From assembly GCA_964488495.1 (NCBI GenBank), contig CAZAUQ010000004.1, positions 1 to 64,000 on the forward strand: 64,000 nucleotides of DNA. Reading direction: 5' to 3'. A program made the position numbers and the translations under genes. The notes beneath the pieces were generated by a model. It was given only the letters and a program-made list of their open reading frames with translations. It did not search any database and was not told the DNA's origin. The number at the start of each line of letters is the position of its first letter. The first letter of the stretch is position 1. Below, piece by piece: positions 44,392-53,013 of the stretch. Source of the DNA: UBA1402 sp964488495. GTDB lineage: Bacteria > Bacteroidota > Bacteroidia > Bacteroidales > UBA1402.

Positions 44392-45287
44392 TGTGGATCG
44401 ATGGTTAAATCTTGAGTTGAAGCTGTATCAACAACAGGAATGGAATAGTATTTTATTTCGCCTTTGCGTTTGGCTTGTTCAAACATATCGTTCTCAAATT
44501 GATGAATGAATTCTGTTTTCCTGCTGTTAATTAAAATATTTTTTATCTGGGCACTCACGTAATCCAGGGGCTGAGGGCTGCCGGTTGTAATGTAATCACT
44601 GATGTACAAAAGATAACAGTAATTGTCGTCTTCGACTTCCAGAAACTTATTGTTTCGAAGAAATTTTTCCTGGTCGGCTATGTTGGCCGGAATCTGATCC
44701 ATCACATCGTCCAGACTAGTCCATGTTTCATGGAAATATTCATAAATGCTTGCGTTTTGATACGAATATTTCTCAATGTTGTCCAGCGATTCAGTATCGT
44801 TTTTTTTGTACCAGGTTTTCAATTTATCCAATCCCGGAGCAGACAAGGGAACTTTGATAAATAATCCTTTTATCAGATTTTTATTGGATAGAAAGCGATC
44901 GACGTTTTTTTCGTAATACTGCGCCATATCGGCCTCGGTCACTTCAGTTTCCATTTTTTCGTTCAGCGCCTGTTGCTGGTATTGATATATAATCAATGAT
45001 CGACGGTAGTTCTCTACCATCCTGTTTATTTCCGGACTTTGTCCCAGATTTTTAGTGGCAGCCAGGTATAAAATGGCTTCTTTTACCCAGTTTTCGATGT
45101 ATGAATTGACAAAGCGTATGCTGTCAACTGAATTCAGGTCTGTTGGAAGAGCGTTTTGAATCTCATCAAGATACAGGACAACGTCTGAAACCTGCACAAC
45201 GGCTACTCTGGGCGATTCGGTTTCTTTGCCCAGGCATGTCTGCAGCCAGGCAGGCATAAGCAACAACAACCAGAGTAGATGTTTCAT
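44388..45287 (-). CDS. SurA-N-like periplasmic protein without a recognisable PPIase domain
   Basis: 299 residues. A signal peptide (HLLWLLLLMPAWLQTCLG) precedes a mostly helical protein with the SurA/PpiD-like pattern LYLAATKNLGQSPEINRMVE and MAQYYEKNVDRFLSNKNLI. I see no parvulin motif. It may act purely as a chaperone. The ATG at 45287 is used instead of a TTG two codons upstream. A -7 box directly upstream could give it its own promoter, and it overlaps surA by 4 bases. Confidence 0.75.
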   Translation of the reverse strand: MKHLLWLLLLMPAWLQTCLGKETESPRVAVVQVSDVVLYLDEIQNALPTDLNSVDSIRFVNSYIENWVKEAILYLAATKNLGQSPEINRMVENYRRSLIIYQYQQQALNEKMETEVTEADMAQYYEKNVDRFLSNKNLIKGLFIKVPLSAPGLDKLKTWYKKNDTESLDNIEKYSYQNASIYEYFHETWTSLDDVMDQIPANIADQEKFLRNNKFLEVEDDNYCYLLYISDYITTGSPQPLDYVSAQIKNILINSRKTEFIHQFENDMFEQAKRKGEIKYYSIPVVDTASTQDLTIDPQ

Positions 45288-45304
45288 AATCAATCATAAA
45301 AACG

Positions 45305-45312
45305 CAAAGATA
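45305..45312 (-). promoter_or_regulatory. -7 element (TATCTTTG) before the SurA-N-like gene
   Basis: Minus-strand TAnnTTTG match about 17 bases before the ATG, in the 47-base gap behind the 638-aa PPIase gene. Suggests an internal promoter for surA-OstA-mutL-rnr. Confidence 0.6.
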
Positions 45313-45334
45313 CTAAAAAACCCTCAGTATTTGC

Positions 45335-47251
45335 TTATTCTGCCTTCAGGTCCTGAAGCTGTTCTTTGAAGATACTGACCGCATACTTTTGTTTCAGTAC
45401 TTTGACCCATTCCTTTTCCAGGTAGTTTTGATAATCACCGATGACTGCTCCCCGTACGTCGGAATATTCTTCGGGTCCTTTTTTCAGGACTTTACCTTTG
45501 GTGAATACCTGCGGAAATGATTTGCCCGGGGTCCAGTCACCGCTTTTGAAAACCAAATTGTCTGTAGCGGCATATTCTCCCATCACGTAAAGCCCTTGTT
45601 CCACCTTGATCAGTGTGGTGCTGTCGTTATTTAAGCTGCGTTTCAATACGACAGCCAGCGAATCGGCCTTTAATTTCCCGGCCAACTTTTGGGCTTTTTT
45701 GGCAGTGGCCTCGTCGGCACAATGGATAATGGCCCCTTTGAACCTGGGTTTATCCCATTTATAGTCGGCTTTGTTGGCTTTGAAGTAAGCTTCTAAGCCC
45801 TCCAGATCTTCAACTGCTTTTTCCCAGACTTTTTGATTGCTGATTTCAAAAAGCAAAATACCGTCGTGATACTCACGCATCAAATGGCCGAAATCAGGGT
45901 ATTTTTTTTCGAGACGGCTGTCTTCGTAAGCCAGTATTCTTTGTTCAGCGTAATCTTCAAAAGCTGAAGGGATAGAAGTGATAAGGGATTTTTTTTGCAG
46001 ATAGTATTCAGCAAAATCCGTGGCCGTTATGGTGTTTTGTTCAAAACGCGCCAATATGGGCAGCCCGGTCGCCTCTGCTTGCAACGAAGACTCCGGATTT
46101 TCAAGTCCGGCCAGGGCTTGTTCAAATTGAGCCAGAGCCTCGCGATCCGGTTGATAATTGTAGTCCTTTTTTAATTTGTTGACCAGAGCTTTCTTGCCTG
46201 CCTGAGCTCTTTCGTCGCGCTGTAAAGTATTCTTGAGCTCTTCAAGAATTTCTTCTTTTTCGGGCAGGGGAATGATTTCAAAGCGTTTTACAATGTGCCA
46301 GCCGTAGTCGGTTTTGAAAGGTTGGGAATAGTCACCGTCTTTTAAACTAAACACCTGCTGCTCGTATTCAAAGGGCAATGATCCAGGCCTTAATTCCTGG
46401 TATTTCCCTCCTTTGCCTACCACATAGCTGTCGTCATTGCGGGTGTCAGCTACCTGGGCAAAATCCTGGCCGCTTTCGAGTAAGCCCCAGATTTCGGTAA
46501 TATGTTGTTTGGCTGAATCAATTACATCCTGCGGAGCACCGGTGGGAGCGGATTGAAGAATATGGCCGGAGATGTATTGTCCGGGAGCCTGGTATTTTGC
46601 ATTCAGTTTTATCAGATGATAGCCGAAGGCACTCCTGACGGGCAGACTTATTTCTCCCGGTTGGCTGTAGAAGGCGGCTTTTGCGATGGGATAAACCAGC
46701 CTGGAACAAAGAAAAGTCCCTATGTGGCCTCCGTCCTGGCTCGAATTATCCTGGGAATATTCAGCAGCCAGGCGGGCAAAATCTTCCCCTTTAAGGATGC
46801 GTTCTCTCAGCTCCATGAGTTGATTGTATACAGCCAGGCTGTCCTGAGGGGCAGCTTTTTTATCCAGAGGAATCAGGATATGGCTCAGATCAACGTATTG
46901 GCTCATAAAAGCATAGGCTTCGTCCATCAAACTTTCTTCGGCCTGTTTATCTGTAAGATAGGGCGTTGTCAACTGGTTGCGGTAGCCCCTGAGTTCGGTA
47001 ATAAAGGACTGGGCGGTGTCCAGGCCTTGAGCTTTGGCATCGGCCACCTTTAGTTTAAAGATCACGAAGAGATCTATGTATTCATCCAGGTTTATTGTAT
47101 CGAGAGAGTTATTATTTTTCTTCCAGTTGTATTCAAATTCCGATCTGAGTATTTCTTCTCCGTTGATGTTCATCACTACCGGGTCATCGACCTGAGCCCG
47201 TATATTTAAAAAGACAATGGATAAAAGACAGACTAACAAAAATTTTCTCAT
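45335..47251 (-). CDS. periplasmic peptidyl-prolyl isomerase with two parvulin domains (PpiD/PrsA-like)
   Basis: 638 residues with a signal peptide (FLLVCLLSIVFLNIRAQ), an N-terminal chaperone part (VMNINGEEILRSEFEYNWKK) and two parvulin-type domains: one with LSHILIPLD and LAAEYSQDNSSQDGGHIGTF, the second with YISGHILQSAP and FEYEQQVFSLKDGDYSQPF. A further ~290-residue C-terminal part contains no motif I know. The ATG at 47251 (MRKFLLV) fits the promoter; the longer frame would begin upstream of the predicted transcript start. First gene of the operon. Confidence 0.9.
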   Translation of the reverse strand: MRKFLLVCLLSIVFLNIRAQVDDPVVMNINGEEILRSEFEYNWKKNNNSLDTINLDEYIDLFVIFKLKVADAKAQGLDTAQSFITELRGYRNQLTTPYLTDKQAEESLMDEAYAFMSQYVDLSHILIPLDKKAAPQDSLAVYNQLMELRERILKGEDFARLAAEYSQDNSSQDGGHIGTFLCSRLVYPIAKAAFYSQPGEISLPVRSAFGYHLIKLNAKYQAPGQYISGHILQSAPTGAPQDVIDSAKQHITEIWGLLESGQDFAQVADTRNDDSYVVGKGGKYQELRPGSLPFEYEQQVFSLKDGDYSQPFKTDYGWHIVKRFEIIPLPEKEEILEELKNTLQRDERAQAGKKALVNKLKKDYNYQPDREALAQFEQALAGLENPESSLQAEATGLPILARFEQNTITATDFAEYYLQKKSLITSIPSAFEDYAEQRILAYEDSRLEKKYPDFGHLMREYHDGILLFEISNQKVWEKAVEDLEGLEAYFKANKADYKWDKPRFKGAIIHCADEATAKKAQKLAGKLKADSLAVVLKRSLNNDSTTLIKVEQGLYVMGEYAATDNLVFKSGDWTPGKSFPQVFTKGKVLKKGPEEYSDVRGAVIGDYQNYLEKEWVKVLKQKYAVSIFKEQLQDLKAE

Positions 47252-47264
47252 AAGACAATCAAGT

Positions 47265-47292
47265 ATAATGTGAACATTATCATACAAACGTA
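47265..47292 (-). promoter_or_regulatory. operon promoter with dyad at the transcription start
   Basis: Minus-strand TACGTTTG (47285-47292) matches the -7 consensus. ATAATGT-GA-ACATTAT (47265-47280) is a dyad with perfect 7-bp arms covering the expected start site near 47278. This fits an operator controlling the PPIase/surA/OstA/mutL/rnr operon. Confidence 0.6.
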
Positions 47293-47304
47293 AAAACAGG
47301 CTGT

Positions 47305-49485
47305 TTAGTTTCCGTATTCAGAAATAAATTTAATACGAACAAGTCGGATCTCTTCTTCGGTGTAATCACCACCCAGCATATCCATGGCTTCCTGGATGCT
47401 GTCGCTGGATGAATCTTTGAAGTAATCGAAAATCTCTTCGATGTGTTCTTCGTCCATTACTTCCATCAGAAAATAGGAAATGTTTATTTTGGTGCCTGAG
47501 TATACAATTGCTTCGATTTCGTCGAGCAGTTCCGGAAAACCCAATCCTTTGGTATTGGCCAGATCGTCCAGGGCTACTTTGCGGTCAATGGCCTGAATGA
47601 TAGATACTTTTAATTTCGATTTATTGGCCACGGTACGAACACGCAAATCTTCGGGACGTTCAATTTCGTTTTCTTCCACGTGGATTTTAATCAGCGAAAG
47701 AAATTCCTGCCCATAGCGTTTGGCTTTGCCGGCTCCGACTCCCGGAATATTCTGCAATTCGTCCATCGTTATGGGGTAGGTGGTGGCCATGGCTTCCAGG
47801 GAAGGATCCTGAAAAATAACGTAAGGAGGAAGATTGAGCTGCTTGGAGATTTTTTTGCGCAAATTCTTGAGCATGGAAAACATGATGGGATCCACGGCGC
47901 TGGTCGCACTGCCGTGCATCTGCATATCCTCTTCCATTTCCTCGTAATCCAGCTGTTCGGTGACCTTAAAGCTGCATGGTTTTTCAAGAAAATTCCTGCC
48001 TGAGTCAGTAATCTTGAGCAAACCGTAATTTTCGATTTCCTTATCCAGGTAGCCATCAATAAGAGCCTGACGGATAACGGCATTCCAGAGCTTTTCGTCC
48101 TCTTCGGCTCCCATGCCGAACAATTCCAGTTCATTGTGTTTATAGGAAACAACGTCTGAAGTTTCATTGCCTAACAAAACATCAATGACGTGATCGGTTT
48201 TGAATTTCTCTTTGACAGCAATGACGGTTTCCAAAACCATAGAAAGTAATTCCTGAGCTTCCACTTGTTTTTTGGGATTTATGCAATTGTCGCAATTGCC
48301 ACAGTTTTCTTTATCGTAAGTTTCTCCGAAATAATGAAGCAATGACTTCCTTCTGCACACCGAAGACTCTGCATAAGCCGCAGTTTCCAGTAAAAGTTCT
48401 TTGCCAATTTCCTGTTCGGCCACAGGTTTGCCCTGCATAAATTTATCGAGTTTTTGCAGATCCTTGTTGGAATAAAAAACAAGACAATGTCCTTCGCCGT
48501 CGTCGCGTCCGGCGCGTCCTGTTTCCTGATAATAGCCTTCGAGGCTTTTGGGGATATCGTAATGAATTACAAAGCGCACATCCGATTTGTCAATACCCAT
48601 CCCAAAAGCGATAGTTGCCACAATGACATCCACCCTTTCCATCAAAAAAGCGTCCTGGTTGGCTGTCCTGGTTTGTGAATCCATGCCGGCATGATAAGGG
48701 AGAGCTTTAATGCCGTTTACCTGCAGGGTTTCGGCCAGCTTCTCCACTTTTTTGCGGCTCAGGCAATAGATAATACCCGACTTGCCGGGATTGGCCTTGA
48801 TGTATTTAATAATGTCTTTATCTATGTTCGATGTTTTGGCTCTGACCTCGTAAAAAAGATTGGGGCGGTTGAAGGACGATTTAAATACAGTGGCATCTGT
48901 CATCCCCAGATTCTTTTGAATATCGTGTTGTACCTTGGGTGTGGCGGTGGCTGTCAGCGCCACGATAGGCGCTCTGCCGATCTCGTTGATCAGGGGGCGG
49001 ATACGCCGGTATTCCGGTCTGAAGTCATGCCCCCACTCTGAGATACAGTGAGCTTCGTCCACTGCAAAGAGCGAAATGGGGATTTGTTTTAGAAAATCGA
49101 TGTTTTCTTCTTTGGTCAGAGATTCGGGAGCTACGTAGAGCAATTTGGTTTTGCCCGACACAATATCGTTGCGCACCTGGTCGATGGCGGCTTTGTTCAA
49201 TGAAGAATTAATAAAATGAGCTACCCCGTCCTCGTCACTGAAATTTCGCATGGAATCCACCTGATTCTTCATCAGGGCAATAAGAGGGGAAATAACAATT
49301 GCCGTGCCTTTCATAAGCAGGGAAGGCAATTGATAACATAACGACTTTCCTCCTCCGGTGGGCATGAGCACGAAAGTGTCCTTGCCTTCCATTATGTTCC
49401 GGATGATAGCCTCTTGATTTCCTTTGAAAGTGTCGAATCCAAAATACAACTTAAGACTTTCAGCCAAAGGATTGGATTTTGCCAT
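47305..49485 (-). CDS. recQ: ATP-dependent DNA helicase RecQ
   Basis: 3'-5' helicase of recombination repair. The 726 residues have Walker A in LMPTGGGKSLCYQLPSLL, DEAH box in AVDEAHCISEWGHDFRPEYR, motif VI QETGRAGRDDGEGHCL, a zinc cluster (CGNCDNC near residue 385), a winged-helix RQC part and an HRDC domain (around DELQNIPGVGAGKAKRYG). It is followed by a ~100-residue C-terminal extension (LANTKGLGFPELLDEIEAIV). Complete. Confidence 0.96.
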   Translation of the reverse strand: MAKSNPLAESLKLYFGFDTFKGNQEAIIRNIMEGKDTFVLMPTGGGKSLCYQLPSLLMKGTAIVISPLIALMKNQVDSMRNFSDEDGVAHFINSSLNKAAIDQVRNDIVSGKTKLLYVAPESLTKEENIDFLKQIPISLFAVDEAHCISEWGHDFRPEYRRIRPLINEIGRAPIVALTATATPKVQHDIQKNLGMTDATVFKSSFNRPNLFYEVRAKTSNIDKDIIKYIKANPGKSGIIYCLSRKKVEKLAETLQVNGIKALPYHAGMDSQTRTANQDAFLMERVDVIVATIAFGMGIDKSDVRFVIHYDIPKSLEGYYQETGRAGRDDGEGHCLVFYSNKDLQKLDKFMQGKPVAEQEIGKELLLETAAYAESSVCRRKSLLHYFGETYDKENCGNCDNCINPKKQVEAQELLSMVLETVIAVKEKFKTDHVIDVLLGNETSDVVSYKHNELELFGMGAEEDEKLWNAVIRQALIDGYLDKEIENYGLLKITDSGRNFLEKPCSFKVTEQLDYEEMEEDMQMHGSATSAVDPIMFSMLKNLRKKISKQLNLPPYVIFQDPSLEAMATTYPITMDELQNIPGVGAGKAKRYGQEFLSLIKIHVEENEIERPEDLRVRTVANKSKLKVSIIQAIDRKVALDDLANTKGLGFPELLDEIEAIVYSGTKINISYFLMEVMDEEHIEEIFDYFKDSSSDSIQEAMDMLGGDYTEEEIRLVRIKFISEYGN

Positions 49486-49507
49486 AGCTACTTTTTTTTG
49501 CTGAAAA

Positions 49508-49515
49508 CAAATTTA
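49508..49515 (-). promoter_or_regulatory. recQ -7 element (TAAATTTG)
   Basis: Minus-strand TAnnTTTG match 22 bases before the recQ start, in the 93-base gap after clpX. No other feature is seen in that gap. Confidence 0.6.
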
Positions 49516-49578
49516 AAAACAAATCTTTCAGAATACCAACAAATAAAGGAAAAAACTGGAATAAATTTCTATAACGCA

Positions 49579-50814
49579 CTACTTCACCTTGAGCCTGACC
49601 TGATTAGCCGCCTCAATTTTGGATTGAGCGTATTTTAAATCTATGCGGATATTCTTTTTCTGCCGGGAAGGTGTTTCGTACATCACGTCCATCATGATGG
49701 TTTCGGCGATGGAACGCAAACCTCTTGCCCCAAGCTTGAATTCAATGGCTTTGTCTACTATATATTCAAAGACATCATCGTCAAAGTTCAAAGTCACCCC
49801 GTCCATCTCGAAAAGCTTAACGTATTGCTTAATGATGGAATTTTTCGGCTCTGTAAGAATGGCCCGTAATGCTTTACGATCCAGGGCTTCCAGATAGGTG
49901 AGCACAGGGAGCCTCCCGATGATTTCCGGAATCATTCCAAAAGCTTTGAGATCCTGTGGTGCAATGTATTGCAACAAGTTCTCGCGGTCAATCCGGGCAA
50001 TTTGTTTAGAGGCTCCAAAACCGACCACCTGGGTATTTAAGCGAGCTGCTATCTTTTTTTCAATACCGTCAAAAGCACCGCCACAGATAAACAAGATGTG
50101 TTGTGTGTTTACGGCAATCATTTTTTGTTCGGGATGTTTACGTCCTCCCTGAGGCGGGACATTTACCACAGAGCCTTCGAGCAGTTTCAGTAAGCCCTGT
50201 TGTACTCCTTCGCCACTGACGTCACGTGTGATGGAAGGATTATCTCCCTTGCGGGCAATCTTGTCTATTTCGTCGATAAAAACGATGCCCTTTTCGGCGG
50301 CAGCCACATCGTAGTCTGCCACCTGAAGCAGGCGTGTCAGCAGGCTTTCTATGTCTTCACCCACGTAGCCGGCTTCGGTAAGTACCGTGGCATCCACTAT
50401 GGTAAAAGGCACCTTCAGTTTTTTGGCTATGGTTTTTGCCAGCAAGGTTTTGCCTGTGCCGGTAGCCCCTACCATAATGATATTTGATTTCTCTATCTCT
50501 ACTTCATCGTCCTTTTTCGTTTGCATCAACCTTTTATAATGGTTGTAGACTGAAACGGAAAGGAATTTTTTAGCTTCTTCCTGGCCAATGACGTATTGGT
50601 CCAAAAAAGTTTTGATTTCTTTGGGTTTGGGCAAATCAGCAGCCTCCAGTCTGAAGGACTGATTTTTCGATGAGCCTATGATTTCTTTGCTCATGTCGTG
50701 AGCCCTTTCTGCGCATTCTTCACAAATATGAGCCGAAATACCCGAAATCAAAAGTGCAACTTCGTTACGCGATCTGCCGCAAAAACTGCATTTATCTGTG
50801 GATGTTTTAGCCAT
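49579..50814 (-). CDS. clpX: ATP-dependent Clp protease ATP-binding subunit ClpX
   Basis: Unfoldase delivering substrates to ClpP. The 411 residues have the N-terminal zinc-binding domain (CSFCGRSRNEV and HICEECAERAH), Walker A GATGTGKTLLAKT, Walker B GIVFIDEIDKIA and the ClpP-interaction and sensor regions (LGARGLRSIAETIMMD). It follows clpP by 2 bases in the standard tig-clpP-clpX order. Confidence 0.97.
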   Translation of the reverse strand: MAKTSTDKCSFCGRSRNEVALLISGISAHICEECAERAHDMSKEIIGSSKNQSFRLEAADLPKPKEIKTFLDQYVIGQEEAKKFLSVSVYNHYKRLMQTKKDDEVEIEKSNIIMVGATGTGKTLLAKTIAKKLKVPFTIVDATVLTEAGYVGEDIESLLTRLLQVADYDVAAAEKGIVFIDEIDKIARKGDNPSITRDVSGEGVQQGLLKLLEGSVVNVPPQGGRKHPEQKMIAVNTQHILFICGGAFDGIEKKIAARLNTQVVGFGASKQIARIDRENLLQYIAPQDLKAFGMIPEIIGRLPVLTYLEALDRKALRAILTEPKNSIIKQYVKLFEMDGVTLNFDDDVFEYIVDKAIEFKLGARGLRSIAETIMMDVMYETPSRQKKNIRIDLKYAQSKIEAANQVRLKVK

Positions 50815-50816
50815 TA

Positions 50817-51485
50817 TTATTTGCTCTTCAACATCACCTCGTCAATCATTCCGTATTCTTTGGCTTCGGTAGCAGTCATCCAATAGTCACGGTCGGAATC
50901 TTTTTCGATTTGTTCAACACTTTGTCCGGAATGAGATGAGATAATAGAATACAATTCTTTTTTAATCTTCTGAATTTCTCTTACCGTGATTTCCATATCA
51001 GAAGCCTGGCCTTGAACTCCGCCCATGGGTTGATGTATCATTACCCTGGAATGTTTCAATGCAAAACGTTTGCCTTTAGCACCGGCTACCAGAAGAACGG
51101 CGGCCATCGATGCCGCCATGCCCGTGCAAATAGTGGAAACATCACTTGAAATAAACTGCATGGTGTCGTAAATGCCCAATCCGGCGTAAACAGCTCCACC
51201 GGGAGAATTCAGGTACAAAGAAATGTCTTTGCCCGGATCAGAAGAATCCAGGTAAAGCAACTGAGCCTGTACCACGTTTGCTGTATAATCATCCACCTGG
51301 GTGCCCAGGAAAATGATACGGTCCATCATCAGACGTGAAAAAACATCCATTTGAGCCACATTCAGTTGTCTCTCTTCTATAATGGTAGGAGAAATATAGC
51401 TGTTGTCGGTGATTTTTGAATACTGATCTAAAGCCATACCATCCATTCCTAAATGACGGATGGCGTATTTTCTGAAATCATTCAT
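50817..51485 (-). CDS. clpP: ATP-dependent Clp protease proteolytic subunit
   Basis: Serine peptidase of the ClpXP complex. The 222 residues carry the active Ser in CTGMAASMAAVLLVAG and His in HSRVMIHQPMGG, with YLNSPGGAVYAGLGIYD. The ATG overlaps the tig stop by 4 bases, and clpX begins 2 bases after its stop, so the three genes are translationally linked. Confidence 0.97.
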   Translation of the reverse strand: MNDFRKYAIRHLGMDGMALDQYSKITDNSYISPTIIEERQLNVAQMDVFSRLMMDRIIFLGTQVDDYTANVVQAQLLYLDSSDPGKDISLYLNSPGGAVYAGLGIYDTMQFISSDVSTICTGMAASMAAVLLVAGAKGKRFALKHSRVMIHQPMGGVQGQASDMEITVREIQKIKKELYSIISSHSGQSVEQIEKDSDRDYWMTATEAKEYGMIDEVMLKSK

Positions 51486-52849
51486 GCTTTTTCATTTTGG
51501 TAAAGTTTATTGAATTCTTCGGCTGTAATGGTTTTTTCGTTCAACTTTACAGCAGACTTGAGGTAGTCGGCGACCTTGGCACTGTTGGTCTGGTCGCTCA
51601 GGTTCCTTGCCGTTTCGGGTTTTTTGAGCATTTCGGCGGCGTAATTGTTCAATAAATCATCCGGGACGGACATCATGCCGTATTGGGCAAATTGAGCCCG
51701 GGTTACTTTTTTGGCGGTTTCCAGGACATCGGCTTCGCTTACCTGAATATTGTTGCTTTTGATGATTTGTTCCTTCATCAAATGCCATTTCAGTTCTTCG
51801 ATAATCTTGGGCATATCCTGTTCGATGGTATCAGGATTGCGTTTTTCATCGGCTACCAGGAGCCAGCGTTTCAGAAATTCAACGGGGAATTCCACATCTT
51901 TGAGTTTTTTGACCAGTTGTTTTTCGGCATCTACCATAAAACGATAGTCGCTTTCGGGTGTAAACTGAGCTTCGATTTCTTCTTTCACTTTTTCACGGAA
52001 AGCTTCTTCTGATGTGACAGTGTCCTTGCCGTAAATCTGGTCGAACAGTTCCTGACTGAGTTCTGCTTCCTTGAAACGACTGATTTCTTTTACTTCGAAT
52101 TCAAAATCAGACTTAACTTCGACGGCTTTTCCTTTGGGCAAATGAAGCATAGAAGCCAATTCTGCCTCGTGTCCTTCTGTGGCTTCATGAGGATTGAATC
52201 TGACTTTGTCGCCGATATGAACGCCCATCATTTTGGCTTTTTCTTCTTCGCTTTTGAAATAGGCAGGGAGAATAATAGCCTCTTCAACTTTTACGAGATC
52301 TTCTGAATCGCTTTGGCCTTCTTCGGGAATTTCTGCCAGTACTCCTTTGATGGTATCGCCTTCGCGCGATTCTTCAACTTTTTCGTAATTTCCGCCGCGA
52401 CTGGTCAGTGATTTAATTTGTTTCTCCAGCATGTCGTCGGTTACCTCTATTTTGTAATAGGGGATGCTGTCTTTTTTTGTTATCGTGAAATTCAGTTCAG
52501 GAGCCAGGGCAAGATCAAAAACAAACTCAAAATCTTCGCGGGTGTTGAAATCCATAGGAGCTTGTTGTTCATTGGGCAGGGGTTCACCAAGGATGTTCAG
52601 ATTGTTTTCTTTAATGTAATTATACAAGGCTTCCGATACAATTTTATTGATTTCTTCTGCCAGGACTGCTTTACCGTACATTTTTTGAACCAGGCCCATA
52701 GGCACCATTCCCGGACGGAAACCCGGCACATTGGCCTTTTGACGATAGGTTTTGAGCGTTTTTTCTACTTTTTCCTGATAGTCAGCTTTGACTAAGTTGA
52801 TTTTGATACTTGCATTGACCGAATCAATGATTTGTTTTTCTACATTCAT
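51482..52849 (-). CDS. tig: trigger factor
   Basis: Ribosome-associated chaperone for nascent chains. The 455 residues start MNVEKQIIDSVNASIKINL and carry the ribosome-binding signature as VPGFRPGMVPMGLVQKMYG (near residue 42). The middle PPIase-like domain is degenerate, as usual in Bacteroidota, and is acidic. The C-terminal helical arms are complete. The ATG at 52849 is used; a longer frame from a TTG lies in the structured leader. It heads the tig-clpP-clpX operon. Confidence 0.94.
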   Translation of the reverse strand: MNVEKQIIDSVNASIKINLVKADYQEKVEKTLKTYRQKANVPGFRPGMVPMGLVQKMYGKAVLAEEINKIVSEALYNYIKENNLNILGEPLPNEQQAPMDFNTREDFEFVFDLALAPELNFTITKKDSIPYYKIEVTDDMLEKQIKSLTSRGGNYEKVEESREGDTIKGVLAEIPEEGQSDSEDLVKVEEAIILPAYFKSEEEKAKMMGVHIGDKVRFNPHEATEGHEAELASMLHLPKGKAVEVKSDFEFEVKEISRFKEAELSQELFDQIYGKDTVTSEEAFREKVKEEIEAQFTPESDYRFMVDAEKQLVKKLKDVEFPVEFLKRWLLVADEKRNPDTIEQDMPKIIEELKWHLMKEQIIKSNNIQVSEADVLETAKKVTRAQFAQYGMMSVPDDLLNNYAAEMLKKPETARNLSDQTNSAKVADYLKSAVKLNEKTITAEEFNKLYQNEKA

Positions 52850-52880
52850 GTTGTTGATGTTTGAACCTGTCCTTTTGCCG

Positions 52881-52920
52881 AACAAGCTTTGCAAAGCAGG
52901 GCTTTGTCCTTCTGCTTGTT
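52881..52920 (-). promoter_or_regulatory. two-tier stem-loop in the tig leader
   Basis: In the ~92-base tig leader, AACAAGC pairs with GCTTGTT (7 bp; 52914-52920 with 52881-52887). Inside, CAAAGC pairs with GCTTTG (6 bp) across a 3-base loop. The RNA (minus strand) thus forms a basal stem, a 7x4 internal loop and an apical hairpin. Possible translational or mRNA-stability control. Confidence 0.5.
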
Positions 52921-52947
52921 GCTCTTAAAGGCATTTTTTTGGAGAGG

Positions 52948-52978
52948 CAAAAATACTCTTAATCTTTGAATTGACAAA
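52948..52978 (-). promoter_or_regulatory. tig promoter (TTTG-19-TATTTTTG)
   Basis: Minus-strand -33 TTTG (52975-52978) and -7 TATTTTTG (52948-52955) with a 19-base spacer, a full Bacteroidota promoter. Its -33 half lies inside the divergent CPBP promoter. Confidence 0.8.
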
Positions 52979-52995
52979 ACTTTGAATTAGGTTTG
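52965..52995 (+). promoter_or_regulatory. CPBP gene promoter (TTTG-19-TAGGTTTG)
   Basis: Plus-strand -33 TTTG (52965-52968) and -7 TAGGTTTG (52988-52995), 19-base spacer. Overlaps the tig promoter by 14 bases, so the two cannot be occupied at the same time. Confidence 0.78.
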
Positions 52996-53013
52996 CAAAA
53001 AAATGCTCATTGA

